Assembly: GCA_026996855.1 (NCBI GenBank)
Contig: JALWJZ010000023.1
Coordinates: forward strand, 1 to 61,823
Length of the DNA stretch: 61,823 nucleotides
Direction of reading: 5' to 3'
From: Anaerolineales bacterium
GTDB taxonomy: Bacteria > Chloroflexota > Anaerolineae > Anaerolineales > DRMV01
Positions 17,326 through 27,236 of this stretch are shown here, one piece after another. The first letter of the stretch is position 1. Every line of letters starts with the position of its first letter. The notes beneath the pieces are model-generated. The model did no database searches. It saw nothing but the letters and a program-made list of their open reading frames with translations, and had not been told where the DNA came from. The translations under genes and the position numbers were made by a program.

Positions 17326-17359
17326 GGGGTGGGGAAGGCGCACGCCTTCCCCGCACCCC
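17326..17359 (+). promoter_or_regulatory. strong hairpin between lysW and lysX
   Basis: GGGGTGGGGAAGGCG and its complement pair through 15 bp with a 2-nt loop and one 2-nt bulge, starting 5 bp after the lysW stop. No T-run follows, so it should not terminate fully. It could stabilise the upstream message and give more LysW than ligase, which suits a carrier protein; this is inference. Confidence 0.6.
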
Positions 17360-17379
17360 ATCGTCATAGGAGGTTCCCC

Positions 17380-18273
17380 ATGAGCCAACGGCCCCGCATC
17401 GGTGTCATGTATTCCCGGGTACGGGTCGAAGAAAAATGGATTTTCGCGGCCCTGGAACGTCGCGGCGTGGATTACGAACGCCTGGACGACCGCACCCTTT
17501 ACTTCGACCTGCAAGACCCGGCCCCCTGGCGCCGGTTCGACGCCATCCTTTCCCGCAACATCAGTTACACCCGCGGGCTTTATGCACTTCGGGTCCTCAA
17601 CGCCTGGGGCATCCCCACGGTGAACACCGCGCGCGTCGCGGAAATTTGCGGGGATAAACTGGCCACCAGCGCGGTGCTGGCGGCCGCGGCGGTCCCCCAA
17701 CCCCGCACCCGCATCGCGTTCACCGTGGAATCGGCGCTGGAAGCCATCGAGGAAATGGGCTACCCCGTGGTGCTCAAGCCCGTGGTAGGCTCGTGGGGGC
17801 GGCTCCTGGCCAAAATCAACGACCGGGACGCGGCCGAGGCCATCTTGGAGCACCGGGCTACCCTGGGGTCGGTGCAGCACTCGGTGTTTTATTTGCAAGA
17901 ATACATTGAAAAGCCCGGACGGGACATTCGCGTGCTGGTCATCGGTGAGGAGCCCATCGCGGCCATCTATCGCCATTCGGAGCACTGGATTACCAACACC
18001 GCGCGCGGGGGCCAGGGCCAGGTATGCCCCCTGACCGACGAGTTACTGGACGTGGTGCACCGCACCGTCCAGGCCATCGGCCCGGGCCTGCTGGCCATCG
18101 ACATCCTGGAACACCCCGAGCGAGGCTACCTGGTCAACGAGGTCAACCACACCATGGAATTCCACACCGCGCAGCCGGTCACCGGGGTGGACATCGCCGG
18201 CGCCATTGTGGATTACGTATTGCAGGTGGCGCGCGGCGAGCAACAGCCGGGGCCCCGGGCCATCGCTTATTGA
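17380..18273 (+). CDS. lysX: LysW ligase (LysX/ArgX, ATP-grasp)
   Basis: A 297-residue ATP-grasp enzyme of the RimK/LysX family that ligates the amino group of alpha-aminoadipate or glutamate to the C-terminal glutamate of LysW. ATP-grasp elements are visible: [20 protein letters not shown] (phosphate loop), [20 protein letters not shown], and EVNHTMEFH near the C-terminus, the metal and substrate region. NHTMEF is like Thermus LysX (aminoadipate, lysine), whereas the argG-argH context suggests arginine, so specificity is undecided. A TAGGAGGTT site precedes ATG 17380. The kinase, reductase and aminotransferase of the pathway are not in the window. Confidence 0.88.
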   Translation: MSQRPRIGVMYSRVRVEEKWIFAALERRGVDYERLDDRTLYFDLQDPAPWRRFDAILSRNISYTRGLYALRVLNAWGIPTVNTARVAEICGDKLATSAVLAAAAVPQPRTRIAFTVESALEAIEEMGYPVVLKPVVGSWGRLLAKINDRDAAEAILEHRATLGSVQHSVFYLQEYIEKPGRDIRVLVIGEEPIAAIYRHSEHWITNTARGGQGQVCPLTDELLDVVHRTVQAIGPGLLAIDILEHPERGYLVNEVNHTMEFHTAQPVTGVDIAGAIVDYVLQVARGEQQPGPRAIAY

Positions 18274-18285
18274 ATGGACTTTGAC

Positions 18286-18316
18286 TTTTTGAGACGGGCG
18301 TAGTCCGTCTCAAAAA
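18286..18316. terminator. bidirectional intrinsic terminator after lysX
   Basis: TTTTTGAGACGG (18286-18297) and CCGTCTCAAAAA (18305-18316) form a perfect 12-bp stem with a 7-nt loop; the A/T ends serve as T-runs in both directions. A related TTTGAGAC palindrome lies at 53358-53387. Confidence 0.75.
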
Positions 18317-18475
18317 ACTGATTAACAATCCTGCAAAGAAAATCTTGCTTTAGGCGGCAAGGCATCCGCCCTATGGCCCAAAAGATAGGGGTATTAGATC
18401 TGGGCTTTATGTTGAAGAGACCAAACTTGAGTTATTGAGTCCGAAAGCCGGAAAACCGCACCTTGCCTGTGCAAG
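18317..18475. other. unassigned AT-rich segment between two terminators
   Basis: About 160 bp of much lower GC than the flanks, bounded by terminator stems at 18286-18316 and 18476-18510. It contains a small hairpin (GGCGG/CCGCC near 18347-18364) and no convincing ORF or promoter. It could be a small RNA or a remnant of a mobile element; I cannot tell. Confidence 0.35.
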
Positions 18476-18510
18476 CCGGGCGTCCCCGTGGACACCCGGT
18501 TTTTGTATTT
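18476..18510 (+). terminator. intrinsic terminator upstream of panC
   Basis: CCGGGCGTCC and GGACACCCGG (18476-18485, 18490-18499) form a 10-bp stem with one C-A mismatch and a 4-nt loop, followed by TTTTTGTATTT. It isolates panC from upstream transcription. Confidence 0.75.
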
Positions 18511-18531
18511 CGGAAAACCCCCACTCACTGA

Positions 18532-18569
18532 CCACTGACCACTGTCCACTGACCACTGACCACTGTCCC
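18532..18569. repeat. heptamer array (CACTGAC / CACTGTC) upstream of panC
   Basis: Five to six seven-base units of the type ACTGACC and ACTGTCC run head to tail, ending 16 bp before the panC -10 box. The complement of this unit (GGACAGT) recurs at the panC 3' end and at 61538-61645. Confidence 0.85.
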
Positions 18570-18584
18570 CGGCCTACCTGGGGG

Positions 18585-18590
18585 TACAAT
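18585..18590 (+). promoter_or_regulatory. -10 box of panC
   Basis: TACAAT after GGGG, 70 bp before the panC start. The place of a -35 box falls in the heptamer array and has no good match. Confidence 0.5.
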
Positions 18591-18659
18591 ACAAAAGCCA
18601 ACCTACCCACAAAACTGGCCCAAGAGTATCTGATGTCCTTCCCCAACAGGAGGAACCAT

Positions 18660-19556
18660 ATGCGCGTCGTCACCACCCTTCCCGAATTACGACGTGTCCG
18701 ACGCGGCCTGCCCGAACCCGTGGGCTTCGTGCCCACCATGGGTTACCTGCACCAGGGCCACCTCTCCCTGGTGCGCATGGCCCGTCGGGAATGCGCGTCG
18801 GTGGTGGTGAGCATTTTCGTCAACCCCACCCAGTTCGGCCCCAACGAAGACTACACGCAGTACCCCCGGGACCTCCCCCGGGACCTGGCCCTGCTGGAAA
18901 AAGAGGGCGTGGACCTGGTCTGGACGCCCACACCCGAAGTCATGTACCCCCAGGGCTTCCAGACCTGGGTCACGGTGGAGAAACTGACCCAGGTGCTGGA
19001 GGGCGCCCATCGTCCCGGCCACTTTCGCGGGGTGACCACGGTGGTGACCAAACTCTTCAACGCGGTGCAGCCCCAACGGGCCTACTTCGGCCAAAAAGAC
19101 GCACAGCAGGCCCGGGTCATCCAGCAGATGACCCGCGACCTGAACCTGCCCATTGCCATCATCGTGGGCCCTACGGTGCGGGAGCCGGACGGCCTGGCCC
19201 TCTCCAGCCGGAACACGTACCTGAACCCCCAGGAGCGCCGGGCCGCTACCGTGTTGTACCGGGCCCTCTCCGCGGCGCGACGGGCCTTCGAACAAGGGGA
19301 GCGGGACGCCGAAACCCTGCGCCGCATCATGCTGGAGGTGCTGGCCCAGGAATCCCTGGCCCGGGTGCAGTACGTTTCCTGCGCGGACCCGGAGACCCTG
19401 GAAGAGTTGCACGGACCGGTGGAGAAGGCCTTGCTCTCCATGGCGGTGTTCATCGGAAAGACCCGGCTCATCGACAACATGCTGGTGGGCATGGGCCGGG
19501 AGACCTTCCCGCCGTACATCCCTGAAGAGCAGTGGACAGTGGACAGTGAACAGTGA
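18660..19556 (+). CDS. panC: pantothenate synthetase
   Basis: A 298-residue enzyme condensing pantoate and beta-alanine with ATP. The HIGH-type motif VPTMGYLHQGHLSL is near residue 25, IFVNPTQFGPNEDY follows, and the KMSKS-like region is VREPDGLALSSRN. AGGAGGAACC precedes ATG 18660; an earlier in-frame ATG nine codons upstream lacks a site. The last seven residues (WTVDSEQ) and the stop codon are encoded by the GGACAGT heptamer array that continues past the gene, so the natural C-terminus appears to have been replaced or extended by repeat sequence. coaX follows, giving a pantothenate-to-CoA gene pair. Confidence 0.94.
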   Translation: MRVVTTLPELRRVRRGLPEPVGFVPTMGYLHQGHLSLVRMARRECASVVVSIFVNPTQFGPNEDYTQYPRDLPRDLALLEKEGVDLVWTPTPEVMYPQGFQTWVTVEKLTQVLEGAHRPGHFRGVTTVVTKLFNAVQPQRAYFGQKDAQQARVIQQMTRDLNLPIAIIVGPTVREPDGLALSSRNTYLNPQERRAATVLYRALSAARRAFEQGERDAETLRRIMLEVLAQESLARVQYVSCADPETLEELHGPVEKALLSMAVFIGKTRLIDNMLVGMGRETFPPYIPEEQWTVDSEQ

Positions 19557-19641
19557 ACAGTGGACAGTGGACAGTGCGTCGTGCGGAAAACGGTCAGAAG
19601 CCAACGGCCACCGGCGGACGGCGAACGGCCAACGGCCAACC
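19529..19641. repeat. two heptamer arrays between panC and coaX
   Basis: Units of CAGTGGA/CAGTGAA run from 19531 to about 19580 (seven copies), starting inside panC and supplying its stop codon. After a short unrelated stretch, AACGGCC/CACCGGC/GGACGGC units fill 19598-19641, the same sub-family as between argG and argH. Confidence 0.88.
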
Positions 19642-19659
19642 ACCCCACAGGAGGCAACC

Positions 19660-20502
19660 ATGTTCCTCGCCCTGGATATCGGCAATTCCCACATCACCCT
19701 GGGGCTGCGGCCGATGCAACCCGCCGCGCCCTCGGCCCGGCCCTGGAGCGTCACCTGGCGGTGGCAAACCCAAAACCGCACCGAAGACGAGTTCGGCCTG
19801 GCCCTGCTGGAAACCCTTCGTTACCTGGGCGTGGAGCCTGCCCAACTGCACGGCGTGGGACTGGTCTCCGTGGTGCCGGACCTGACCCCCGTGCTGGAAG
19901 AGGCTTGCAAGCAGTACCTGGACCGCTCCGTGTTCGTGGTCCGGCACGAAGAGGCCCCCCTGTGGCAGCGGGTGACCCTGCTTTACGACGACCCCCGCCG
20001 GCTGGGCCTGGACCGGGTGGCCAACGCGGAAGCCGCGCTGGCCCTGTTCGGCGGGCCGGTGTGCATCGTGGATATGGGCACGGCCATCACGGTGGACGCG
20101 GTCTCCCACGACGGCGCCTTCCTGGGCGGTGCCATTGCCCCCGGCCTGGACATGGCCCTGGACATGCTCCACCAGCGCACCGCCCAACTGCCCAGGCTGC
20201 GCTTCCACCACCTGCCACCCACCCTCTCCCCCGAAGACATCCCCGTCCTGGGCACCAGCACCGAGGCCGGCATCCGGGCCGGGCTGCTCCACGGCTACGC
20301 CGGCCTGCTCCGGGGCCTGATCGACGAGGTGAAACGGGCGCTGCAAGCGCGCTCCCCCGAAACGCCCCAGGTGGTGGCCACCGGCGGATGGGCTTCCAAA
20401 TTCGAGGTGTGGCTGGGCTTCGACCACGTGGTGCCCCACCTCACCTTAGAGGGGGTGTACCTGCTGTGGAAACGCTGGCGCGAGGCCCAGGCCCTGGCTT
20501 GA
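19660..20502 (+). CDS. coaX: type III pantothenate kinase
   Basis: A 280-residue ASKHA-fold kinase doing the first step of CoA synthesis. The phosphate-1 motif LALDIGNSHITLGL is at the N-terminus, GLDRVANAEAAL in the middle, and VCIVDMGTAITVDAV carries the second phosphate motif and catalytic acid. GGAIAPGLDMALDMLHQRTAQLP and TEAGIRAGLLHGY are typical CoaX blocks. An AGGAGG site precedes the ATG. It follows panC after 103 bp of mostly repeat DNA. Confidence 0.92.
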   Translation: MFLALDIGNSHITLGLRPMQPAAPSARPWSVTWRWQTQNRTEDEFGLALLETLRYLGVEPAQLHGVGLVSVVPDLTPVLEEACKQYLDRSVFVVRHEEAPLWQRVTLLYDDPRRLGLDRVANAEAALALFGGPVCIVDMGTAITVDAVSHDGAFLGGAIAPGLDMALDMLHQRTAQLPRLRFHHLPPTLSPEDIPVLGTSTEAGIRAGLLHGYAGLLRGLIDEVKRALQARSPETPQVVATGGWASKFEVWLGFDHVVPHLTLEGVYLLWKRWREAQALA

Positions 20503-20548
20503 AGGACCCGGACGCGCTTTCGGATGCACCTGGATTGCAAAAAACCGA

Positions 20549-20585
20549 ATTTTGTGTGCGCATAGGCACAAAATCCGGGTATATT
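20549..20585 (+). promoter_or_regulatory. perfect inverted repeat next to the -10 box of miaB
   Basis: ATTTTGTG (20549-20556) and CACAAAAT (20567-20574) are exact complements with a 10-bp spacer. Six bases later comes TATATT (20580-20585), the likely -10. The palindrome takes the place of a -35 box, as expected for a regulator-dependent promoter. The binding protein is unknown. Confidence 0.5.
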
Positions 20586-20638
20586 AAACGGAGCCGGAAT
20601 GGAAGGATTGAACAATGCTCAATAGGAATGGGACGACG

Positions 20639-22056
<1,418 letters not shown>

Positions 22057-22057
<1 letters not shown>

Positions 22058-22092
22058 AAGGTGCGGCTTCATGCCGCACCCTTCTTTTTATT
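22057..22092 (+). terminator. intrinsic terminator of miaB
   Basis: GAAGGTGCGGC and GCCGCACCCTTC pair (one extra C) around TTCAT, followed by TTTTTATTT. The stem overlaps the end of the miaB stop codon. Confidence 0.9.
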
Positions 22093-22124
22093 TCTGAAAA
22101 GGCAAGTTATCGCTTGTTTCCTTC

Positions 22125-22154
22125 TTGACACACCGAGCATCTCGCGAGTACACT
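22125..22154 (+). promoter_or_regulatory. promoter of the binding lipoprotein gene
   Basis: TTGACA (22125-22130), 18-bp spacer, TACACT (22149-22154), ending 46 bp before the start codon. Confidence 0.65.
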
Positions 22155-22200
22155 CGAAGGTGTACGAACCATCCCATATTCCCCCGGAAGGAGGAGTCCT

Positions 22201-23382
22201 ATGCGGAAACTTGGCGTTGTGTTGGTGGTGCTGGCCTTGGTGCTGGCGCTGGGCGCCTGTCAACGTGGGCCGAAACAGGCTTACGGTGGCGTCATCAAGA
22301 TCGGGCATGTGGCTCCCTTGACCGGTGAAATTCCCAAAGTCGGTGAGTCGGGCAAGAACGCGCTGACCATGTGGATGGAGGAAATTGGCGGCAAGATTAC
22401 CGTGGGCGGCGTGGAGTACAAAGTGGACATCGTCCACGAAGACAACGAATCCAAGGCCGAATCCGCGGCCGCCGCGGTGACCAAGTTAATCACCCAAGAC
22501 AAGGTACTGGCCATCATCGGCCCCTACGCCTCCAAGCAGGCCATCCCCGCGGGTGAAGTGGCCGACAAGATGAAGACCCCGCTCATCAGCCCCTGGTCCA
22601 CCAACCCGCGCACGACCAAGGGCCGTCCCTTCGTTTTCCGGGCCGCGTTCCTGGATGACTTCCAGGGCCAGGTGCTGGCCCAGTTCGCCCAGGACGAATT
22701 TGGTGCCCAAAAGGTTGCGGTGCTTTATGACGTGGCCAGCGACTACCCCAAGGGCCTGGCCGAATTCTTCAAGGCCGCGGCCGAAGACCTGGGCATGGAA
22801 GTGGTGGCCTTCGAATCCTTCACCACGGGCGACAAGGACTTCAGCGCCCAATTGACCAAGATCATCGACTCGGGCGCAGACGTGCTCTTCGTGCCCCAGT
22901 ACTACAACGAGGTTCCGCTGATTGTGCGCCAGGCCAAGGAACTGGGCTGGGACAAACCCATCCTGGGTAGCGACTCCTGGGGTTCCGCGGAACTCATGAA
23001 ACTGTGCAAGGACGACTGCGTAGGCTACTACTTCAGCACCCACTGGGCCGTTGCCGGTGCCAAGGGCAAGGCCAAGGAATTCATTGACAAGTACAAGGCC
23101 AAGTACGGTGAGGAACCCGACGACGTGGCCGCGCTGGCCTGGGATTCCGCCATGCTGCTCAAGGCCGCCATCGAGCAATGCGGCACCCTGACCGGCGACC
23201 TGGCCAAGGACCGCCAGTGCATCCGGGACGCCCTGGCCAACATCCCCGAGTTTGAAGGCGTCACCGGTAAGATGAAGTTCAACGAAGAGGGCGACCCCAT
23301 CAAGTGCGCCATCATCGTGAAGATTACGCCCGATTACAAATTCTCCTTCTACAAATCCGTGTGCCCGAAGGAAATGAAGTAA
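22201..23382 (+). CDS. ABC-type branched-chain amino-acid substrate-binding lipoprotein
   Basis: A 393-residue periplasmic-binding-type-I protein. The signal peptide ends in the lipobox LGAC (Cys20). The mature part begins with IKIGHVAPLTGEIPKVGESGKNA, the LivJ-family opening, followed by IIGPYASKQAIPAGEVADK and later QYYNEVPLIVRQAKELGWDKPILGS segments. Such proteins deliver leucine-type amino acids, amides or related compounds to a LivHMGF permease, but no permease or ATPase gene is adjacent, so it is an orphan. GGAAGGAGG precedes the ATG, and it has its own promoter and terminator. Confidence 0.9.
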   Translation: MRKLGVVLVVLALVLALGACQRGPKQAYGGVIKIGHVAPLTGEIPKVGESGKNALTMWMEEIGGKITVGGVEYKVDIVHEDNESKAESAAAAVTKLITQDKVLAIIGPYASKQAIPAGEVADKMKTPLISPWSTNPRTTKGRPFVFRAAFLDDFQGQVLAQFAQDEFGAQKVAVLYDVASDYPKGLAEFFKAAAEDLGMEVVAFESFTTGDKDFSAQLTKIIDSGADVLFVPQYYNEVPLIVRQAKELGWDKPILGSDSWGSAELMKLCKDDCVGYYFSTHWAVAGAKGKAKEFIDKYKAKYGEEPDDVAALAWDSAMLLKAAIEQCGTLTGDLAKDRQCIRDALANIPEFEGVTGKMKFNEEGDPIKCAIIVKITPDYKFSFYKSVCPKEMK

Positions 23383-23401
23383 TCTGGGCTGCCATCGCAC
23401 G

Positions 23402-23440
23402 AAAAACCGGGCAGGGAAGCAACCTGCCCGGTTTTTCTTT
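23402..23440 (+). terminator. intrinsic terminator after the binding lipoprotein gene
   Basis: AAAAACCGGGCAGG and CCTGCCCGGTTTTT form a 14-bp stem with a 7-nt loop, followed by CTTT. It starts 19 bp after the stop. Confidence 0.92.
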
Positions 23441-23466
23441 GGAAGCGAGAACAGCCGTGGTACAAT
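23438..23466 (+). promoter_or_regulatory. promoter of the response regulator/kinase pair
   Basis: TTTGGA (23438-23443), 17-bp spacer, TACAAT (23461-23466). It begins at the end of the preceding terminator. Confidence 0.6.
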
Positions 23467-23528
23467 GACATTGAAAAGGCCGGTCTCCTCTCCCCAACCA
23501 AAACGAAGCGCTGGTCGAGGTGAACCCC

Positions 23529-23936
23529 ATGCCTCACAAGATCCTGCTTCTGGAAGACGAACCCGCGTTGCACACCCTGTATCGCCGGGTGCTCGAGATG
23601 AACGGTTACGAAGTGCATTCCGCCCGCACCCTGGCCGAGGCACACGAGGCGTTGGACAGGGACCGTTTCGACGTGTTCCTGGCCGATTTACGCCTCCCCG
23701 ATGGGGATGCCTCCCATCTCCTCCTGGAACGTCGAGAGCAACTGCGCCAAGCCGGCACCCAGGTCGTCGTGCTAACAGCCGAAGCCCGCTACCGGGACAT
23801 GCTGGAAGCCGCGGGCTATGAGTTTTATTTCGAGAAGCCCATTTCCCTCAACATGCTGACCGCTTTCCTGGAGCGTTTACTCACTTCCCAAGAACACGAT
23901 GCTTCCGAGAACCCAAAAGGCCCAAGTCAGAAGTGA
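23529..23936 (+). CDS. single-domain response regulator
   Basis: A 135-residue receiver domain with no output domain. The acidic pair is in LLLEDEPALH, the phospho-acceptor aspartate in VFLADLRLPDGD, the switch threonine in VVVLTAEA and the lysine in FEKPISL. ATG 23529 has GAGGTG five bases before it; GTG 23520 in frame is less likely. It is followed 81 bp later by a large membrane sensor kinase, its probable partner, so it may act by protein contact or phosphorelay and not by DNA binding. Confidence 0.88.
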   Translation: MPHKILLLEDEPALHTLYRRVLEMNGYEVHSARTLAEAHEALDRDRFDVFLADLRLPDGDASHLLLERREQLRQAGTQVVVLTAEARYRDMLEAAGYEFYFEKPISLNMLTAFLERLLTSQEHDASENPKGPSQK

Positions 23937-24017
23937 CTTGACGGGACATCCAACAACCCGTGGGGGATACCATCCTTTCCAAGGCCCACGGAATTCGGTT
24001 TGCAGGGTAGATTTACC

Positions 24018-27000
24018 ATGCTTATTGTCGCCATTTACCTGGGCCTGAGTTTCGTCTCCATTTTTGTCATCCTTACGCTGGCTTACCAGGTCTGGCTTCG
24101 GCGTCACCTGTTGCCACCGGTCGCCCGGTATTTTCTCTTGGCTTGTCTTGGAGGGCTTTTGTGGGCCGGGGGCGAAATTGGATATATTTTGAGCACCAGC
24201 GCGACGGCTTCCCGCGCCTGGAACGAACTCAGCGTGATTGGCTCCGGCCTGGTACCCTTTTCCTTCCTGGCCTCCTTGGCCGTCTTGAACCGGCGTTTTC
24301 GGCCCTGGTTACGCTGGGCCACTGCGGTGCACATTGCCGTCCTCGTGGGCATCCAAATCTACAAATGGAACCTGCCACCAAACGTGCTTCATCCAAAAAT
24401 TCCGGCCTTCCTGGCAAAACAAACCTACGAACTGACCTATGTCTCGTTACCTTCCCCTGCATGGCTTACCCTGCTCTGGGTGCTCCTTACCTTCGGTTTC
24501 GGCCTGGCCGCCATCGCGTGGTACAGCTATCTGTACGCGCCCGTTTGGAGCCATTCTTCCAAAATCACCCGGGGAATCGAGCTGCTGCTACTGGGACTCA
24601 CCTTGCTGGGTGCTTTCCTGAACATCGTCGATTTCCCGGCATGGTTCCAATACCTGGAAGCCTTCCCCCCTATGTTGTGGTTCTTCTTCCACACCTTCGC
24701 CGGAGGCATTCTTCGCCTCCACTTCGACGTCAGTTCGGCTCTCTCTGGTGAAGCCGTGCTGCACCGCCTGGACGAGGGCACCCTGATTTTCGACCCCCGG
24801 GACCGGCTGATCTGGTGGAACAAAAAAGCCGAGCGACTTTTGAAACTGGAACGAGAAAAACATCGCGGACGCTGTGCCCACGAAGTGTTGGGCCAATGGC
24901 CTTGGCTGCTCCATGTTTATCGTTCTCGAGAAACTTGGCCGCGTCAGGTGCAGTGGCTCGAAAACGGCCATGAACGCACCTGGGAGGTTTACAGCGCCCT
25001 TCTCAAAAGCCCCACCGGCCACGCCCTGGGCTGGACCCTGGTCTTTCGGGACCTGACAGAACAGCGCCGACTGGAACAGGCCCTGCGCTTTCGCGCCCAA
25101 AGCGAAATGCTCTATCGCAGTCTCATGGGCCTGGCCATTGAACCCCTGTCCCCCGACGAAGTCATGAAACAGGGCTTGAAACAAATGTTTCAGACCCTGG
25201 CTCCTTATGGTTTGCAAAGTCTGGCTCTGTATCGGGCTTCCGATGGCATGTTGACCCTCTGGCTGCGAGAAGGTCAATTCACACAGGCCCTTCCGCAAGA
25301 TTTGCCCCTGGAGGACTGGAAGGAACAGCGCTTGTGGGAAAACACCCTTTTTATACCCCTACGAGCCAACGGGGACATCTTGGGGGCATTATGGGCCCAA
25401 TGGAGCGATACCATACTGGACTTGCACAACACCTTACAACAGGCCGGCGAACTGCTGGCCCACCTGGTGCAGGTCAAACACGAAGACGAACACCTCCGCC
25501 TGTTGCGAGAAGTCTATCGAAACATCCAGGATGCGGTGATTTTGTTCGACGGGAACTTCCACATTCTGGCCGTGAACCCCGCTACCGAACGCCTGACGGG
25601 TTATAACGAGGAAGAACTGCTGCACATCGACCTGCCGCAAATTTTTGGTTTTGCCAAGGATTACGCATTACGCGCTTTCCGAGAAATCCGGACCAAGGGC
25701 CAATGGGTCGATCATCTGGACATGCGTACCAAGAACGGCGAACGACGCGTGGTCGAAGCCCGGGTAACCCAGGTACCCTTGTCGGCCAAACGGCATCTGT
25801 TCGTCGCCGTCCTGCGAGACTTGACGGAAACCCAATCCCTTCAAGCCGAACTGGCCCGGCAGCGCGTCATGCTGGAACACCTTTTGAAAGTGGCACGCGG
25901 CATTCTGAGAGCACCCATCCGAGTCGAAAGCGTGTTCGAGCAGGTGGTGGAGGTAGGACGGGACACCACCGGTGCCCCATACTTTGCTTTGGGGCTGCTC
26001 TCTGAAACCGGTCTTTTGCAAGACTTGCTCATGGCCCAGTACGGCACCCAACTGGACAAAGATTTCCTGAAACGACAAATTCAAACGAGCCTGGAACAAG
26101 GGGTCCTTCGCGAAATCATCCAGCGCCGCGAGGTGGTCTACGTGGGCGATGCCTCCACCCAAGCCCCCTGGTCCCATCAGGCACACCTGTATCCATGGCG
26201 GGCCATTTTCATCGTGCCTTTGTTCTACGGCAAACAGCCTTTGGGATTCTTCTTTGCGGGGCATACTCGGCCCCACGGTTTCACCGAGGAACATCAACGC
26301 ATCCTTCAGGGATTGGCCGAAATCCTGGCCCTGGGGCTGCATCAAACGCGGCTTTACGAAGAGCAAATTCGCCTGGCCGACGAACGCTTGCGGGCCAAAG
26401 AGCGGGAAGAGTGGCTACGTCGGCGAGAAGAGCGCTTCTTTGCCAACATCAGCCATGAAATGCGCACACCTTTGCAAATTTTGTTGGGCTACTTGGAAAT
26501 GTGGACCACCCAATACCCTGACGATACCCCCCTGGCCGCAATACGAAAGGAAATGAACGAGGTGCAAGCCTCGGCCCAAATGTTGCATTCCCTCATCGAT
26601 CAACTCTTGGACTTTCAAAAGACCAAAGCCGAGCCGCAAATTGTGGCGAAGGATTTCACCTGGAAAACGGTCATGGAGGAAGTTCTCCCGCTTGTGGAAC
26701 CTCTCATGGCCCGCAACCAGAACGAGTTTCACGTGGACGTGGACACGGACCTGGAAATGCACACCGATAGCGGAAAACTACGGCATATCTTGCTCAATCT
26801 TCTCAGCAACGCTGCCAAGTTCACCTTGCAAGGCGAAGTCCGCCTTTCGGTCTGTGCGCGAGAGCGCAACGGCGTGGAAGGGGTGGAAATTCGGGTCTCG
26901 GATACGGGCATCGGCATTCCCGAGGATGCCAAAGAGGCCATTTTCGCGCCCTTCGTCCAGGCCCGCACCGAAATTGCCCACCGCTTTGGAGGTACGGGCC

Positions 27001-27173
27001 TGGGGCTGGCCCTGGTGAAAGAGTACGTGCATTTGCTGGGAGGGGAAATCGTGGATGTGGAAAGCCAGGTGGGCCAGGGGACCACTTTCATCGTTTGGCT
27101 TCCCCGCCGGGTGCACCTTCAACAAGAGGAGCCATCCGAAAAAACCGACGAGTCCACCCCAGAGACGGGGTAG
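24018..27173 (+). CDS. membrane sensor histidine kinase (7TM-PAS-GAF-PAS-GAF-HisKA-HATPase)
   Basis: A 1051-residue kinase. Residues 1-225 contain seven hydrophobic helices like the HisKA_7TM sensor region. A PAS-like domain (about 250-345), a GAF-like segment (350-480), a second PAS (about 495-610, AVNPATERLTGYNEEELL) and a GAF domain (620-790) follow. The H-box is FFANISHEMRTPLQILLGYLE, and the ATPase domain shows LLNLLSNAAKFT (N-box), DTGIGIPEDAK (G1) and GGTGLGLALVKEYV (G2). There is no receiver domain; the preceding response regulator is the likely partner. ATG 24018 is chosen over a TTG six codons earlier. Confidence 0.92.
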   Translation: MLIVAIYLGLSFVSIFVILTLAYQVWLRRHLLPPVARYFLLACLGGLLWAGGEIGYILSTSATASRAWNELSVIGSGLVPFSFLASLAVLNRRFRPWLRWATAVHIAVLVGIQIYKWNLPPNVLHPKIPAFLAKQTYELTYVSLPSPAWLTLLWVLLTFGFGLAAIAWYSYLYAPVWSHSSKITRGIELLLLGLTLLGAFLNIVDFPAWFQYLEAFPPMLWFFFHTFAGGILRLHFDVSSALSGEAVLHRLDEGTLIFDPRDRLIWWNKKAERLLKLEREKHRGRCAHEVLGQWPWLLHVYRSRETWPRQVQWLENGHERTWEVYSALLKSPTGHALGWTLVFRDLTEQRRLEQALRFRAQSEMLYRSLMGLAIEPLSPDEVMKQGLKQMFQTLAPYGLQSLALYRASDGMLTLWLREGQFTQALPQDLPLEDWKEQRLWENTLFIPLRANGDILGALWAQWSDTILDLHNTLQQAGELLAHLVQVKHEDEHLRLLREVYRNIQDAVILFDGNFHILAVNPATERLTGYNEEELLHIDLPQIFGFAKDYALRAFREIRTKGQWVDHLDMRTKNGERRVVEARVTQVPLSAKRHLFVAVLRDLTETQSLQAELARQRVMLEHLLKVARGILRAPIRVESVFEQVVEVGRDTTGAPYFALGLLSETGLLQDLLMAQYGTQLDKDFLKRQIQTSLEQGVLREIIQRREVVYVGDASTQAPWSHQAHLYPWRAIFIVPLFYGKQPLGFFFAGHTRPHGFTEEHQRILQGLAEILALGLHQTRLYEEQIRLADERLRAKEREEWLRRREERFFANISHEMRTPLQILLGYLEMWTTQYPDDTPLAAIRKEMNEVQASAQMLHSLIDQLLDFQKTKAEPQIVAKDFTWKTVMEEVLPLVEPLMARNQNEFHVDVDTDLEMHTDSGKLRHILLNLLSNAAKFTLQGEVRLSVCARERNGVEGVEIRVSDTGIGIPEDAKEAIFAPFVQARTEIAHRFGGTGLGLALVKEYVHLLGGEIVDVESQVGQGTTFIVWLPRRVHLQQEEPSEKTDESTPETG

Positions 27174-27236
27174 TACAACCGCACTTCCACAAATCCCCTT
27201 CAAAACCAACGTCGCTTGCAAGAAGACGCCATACCC

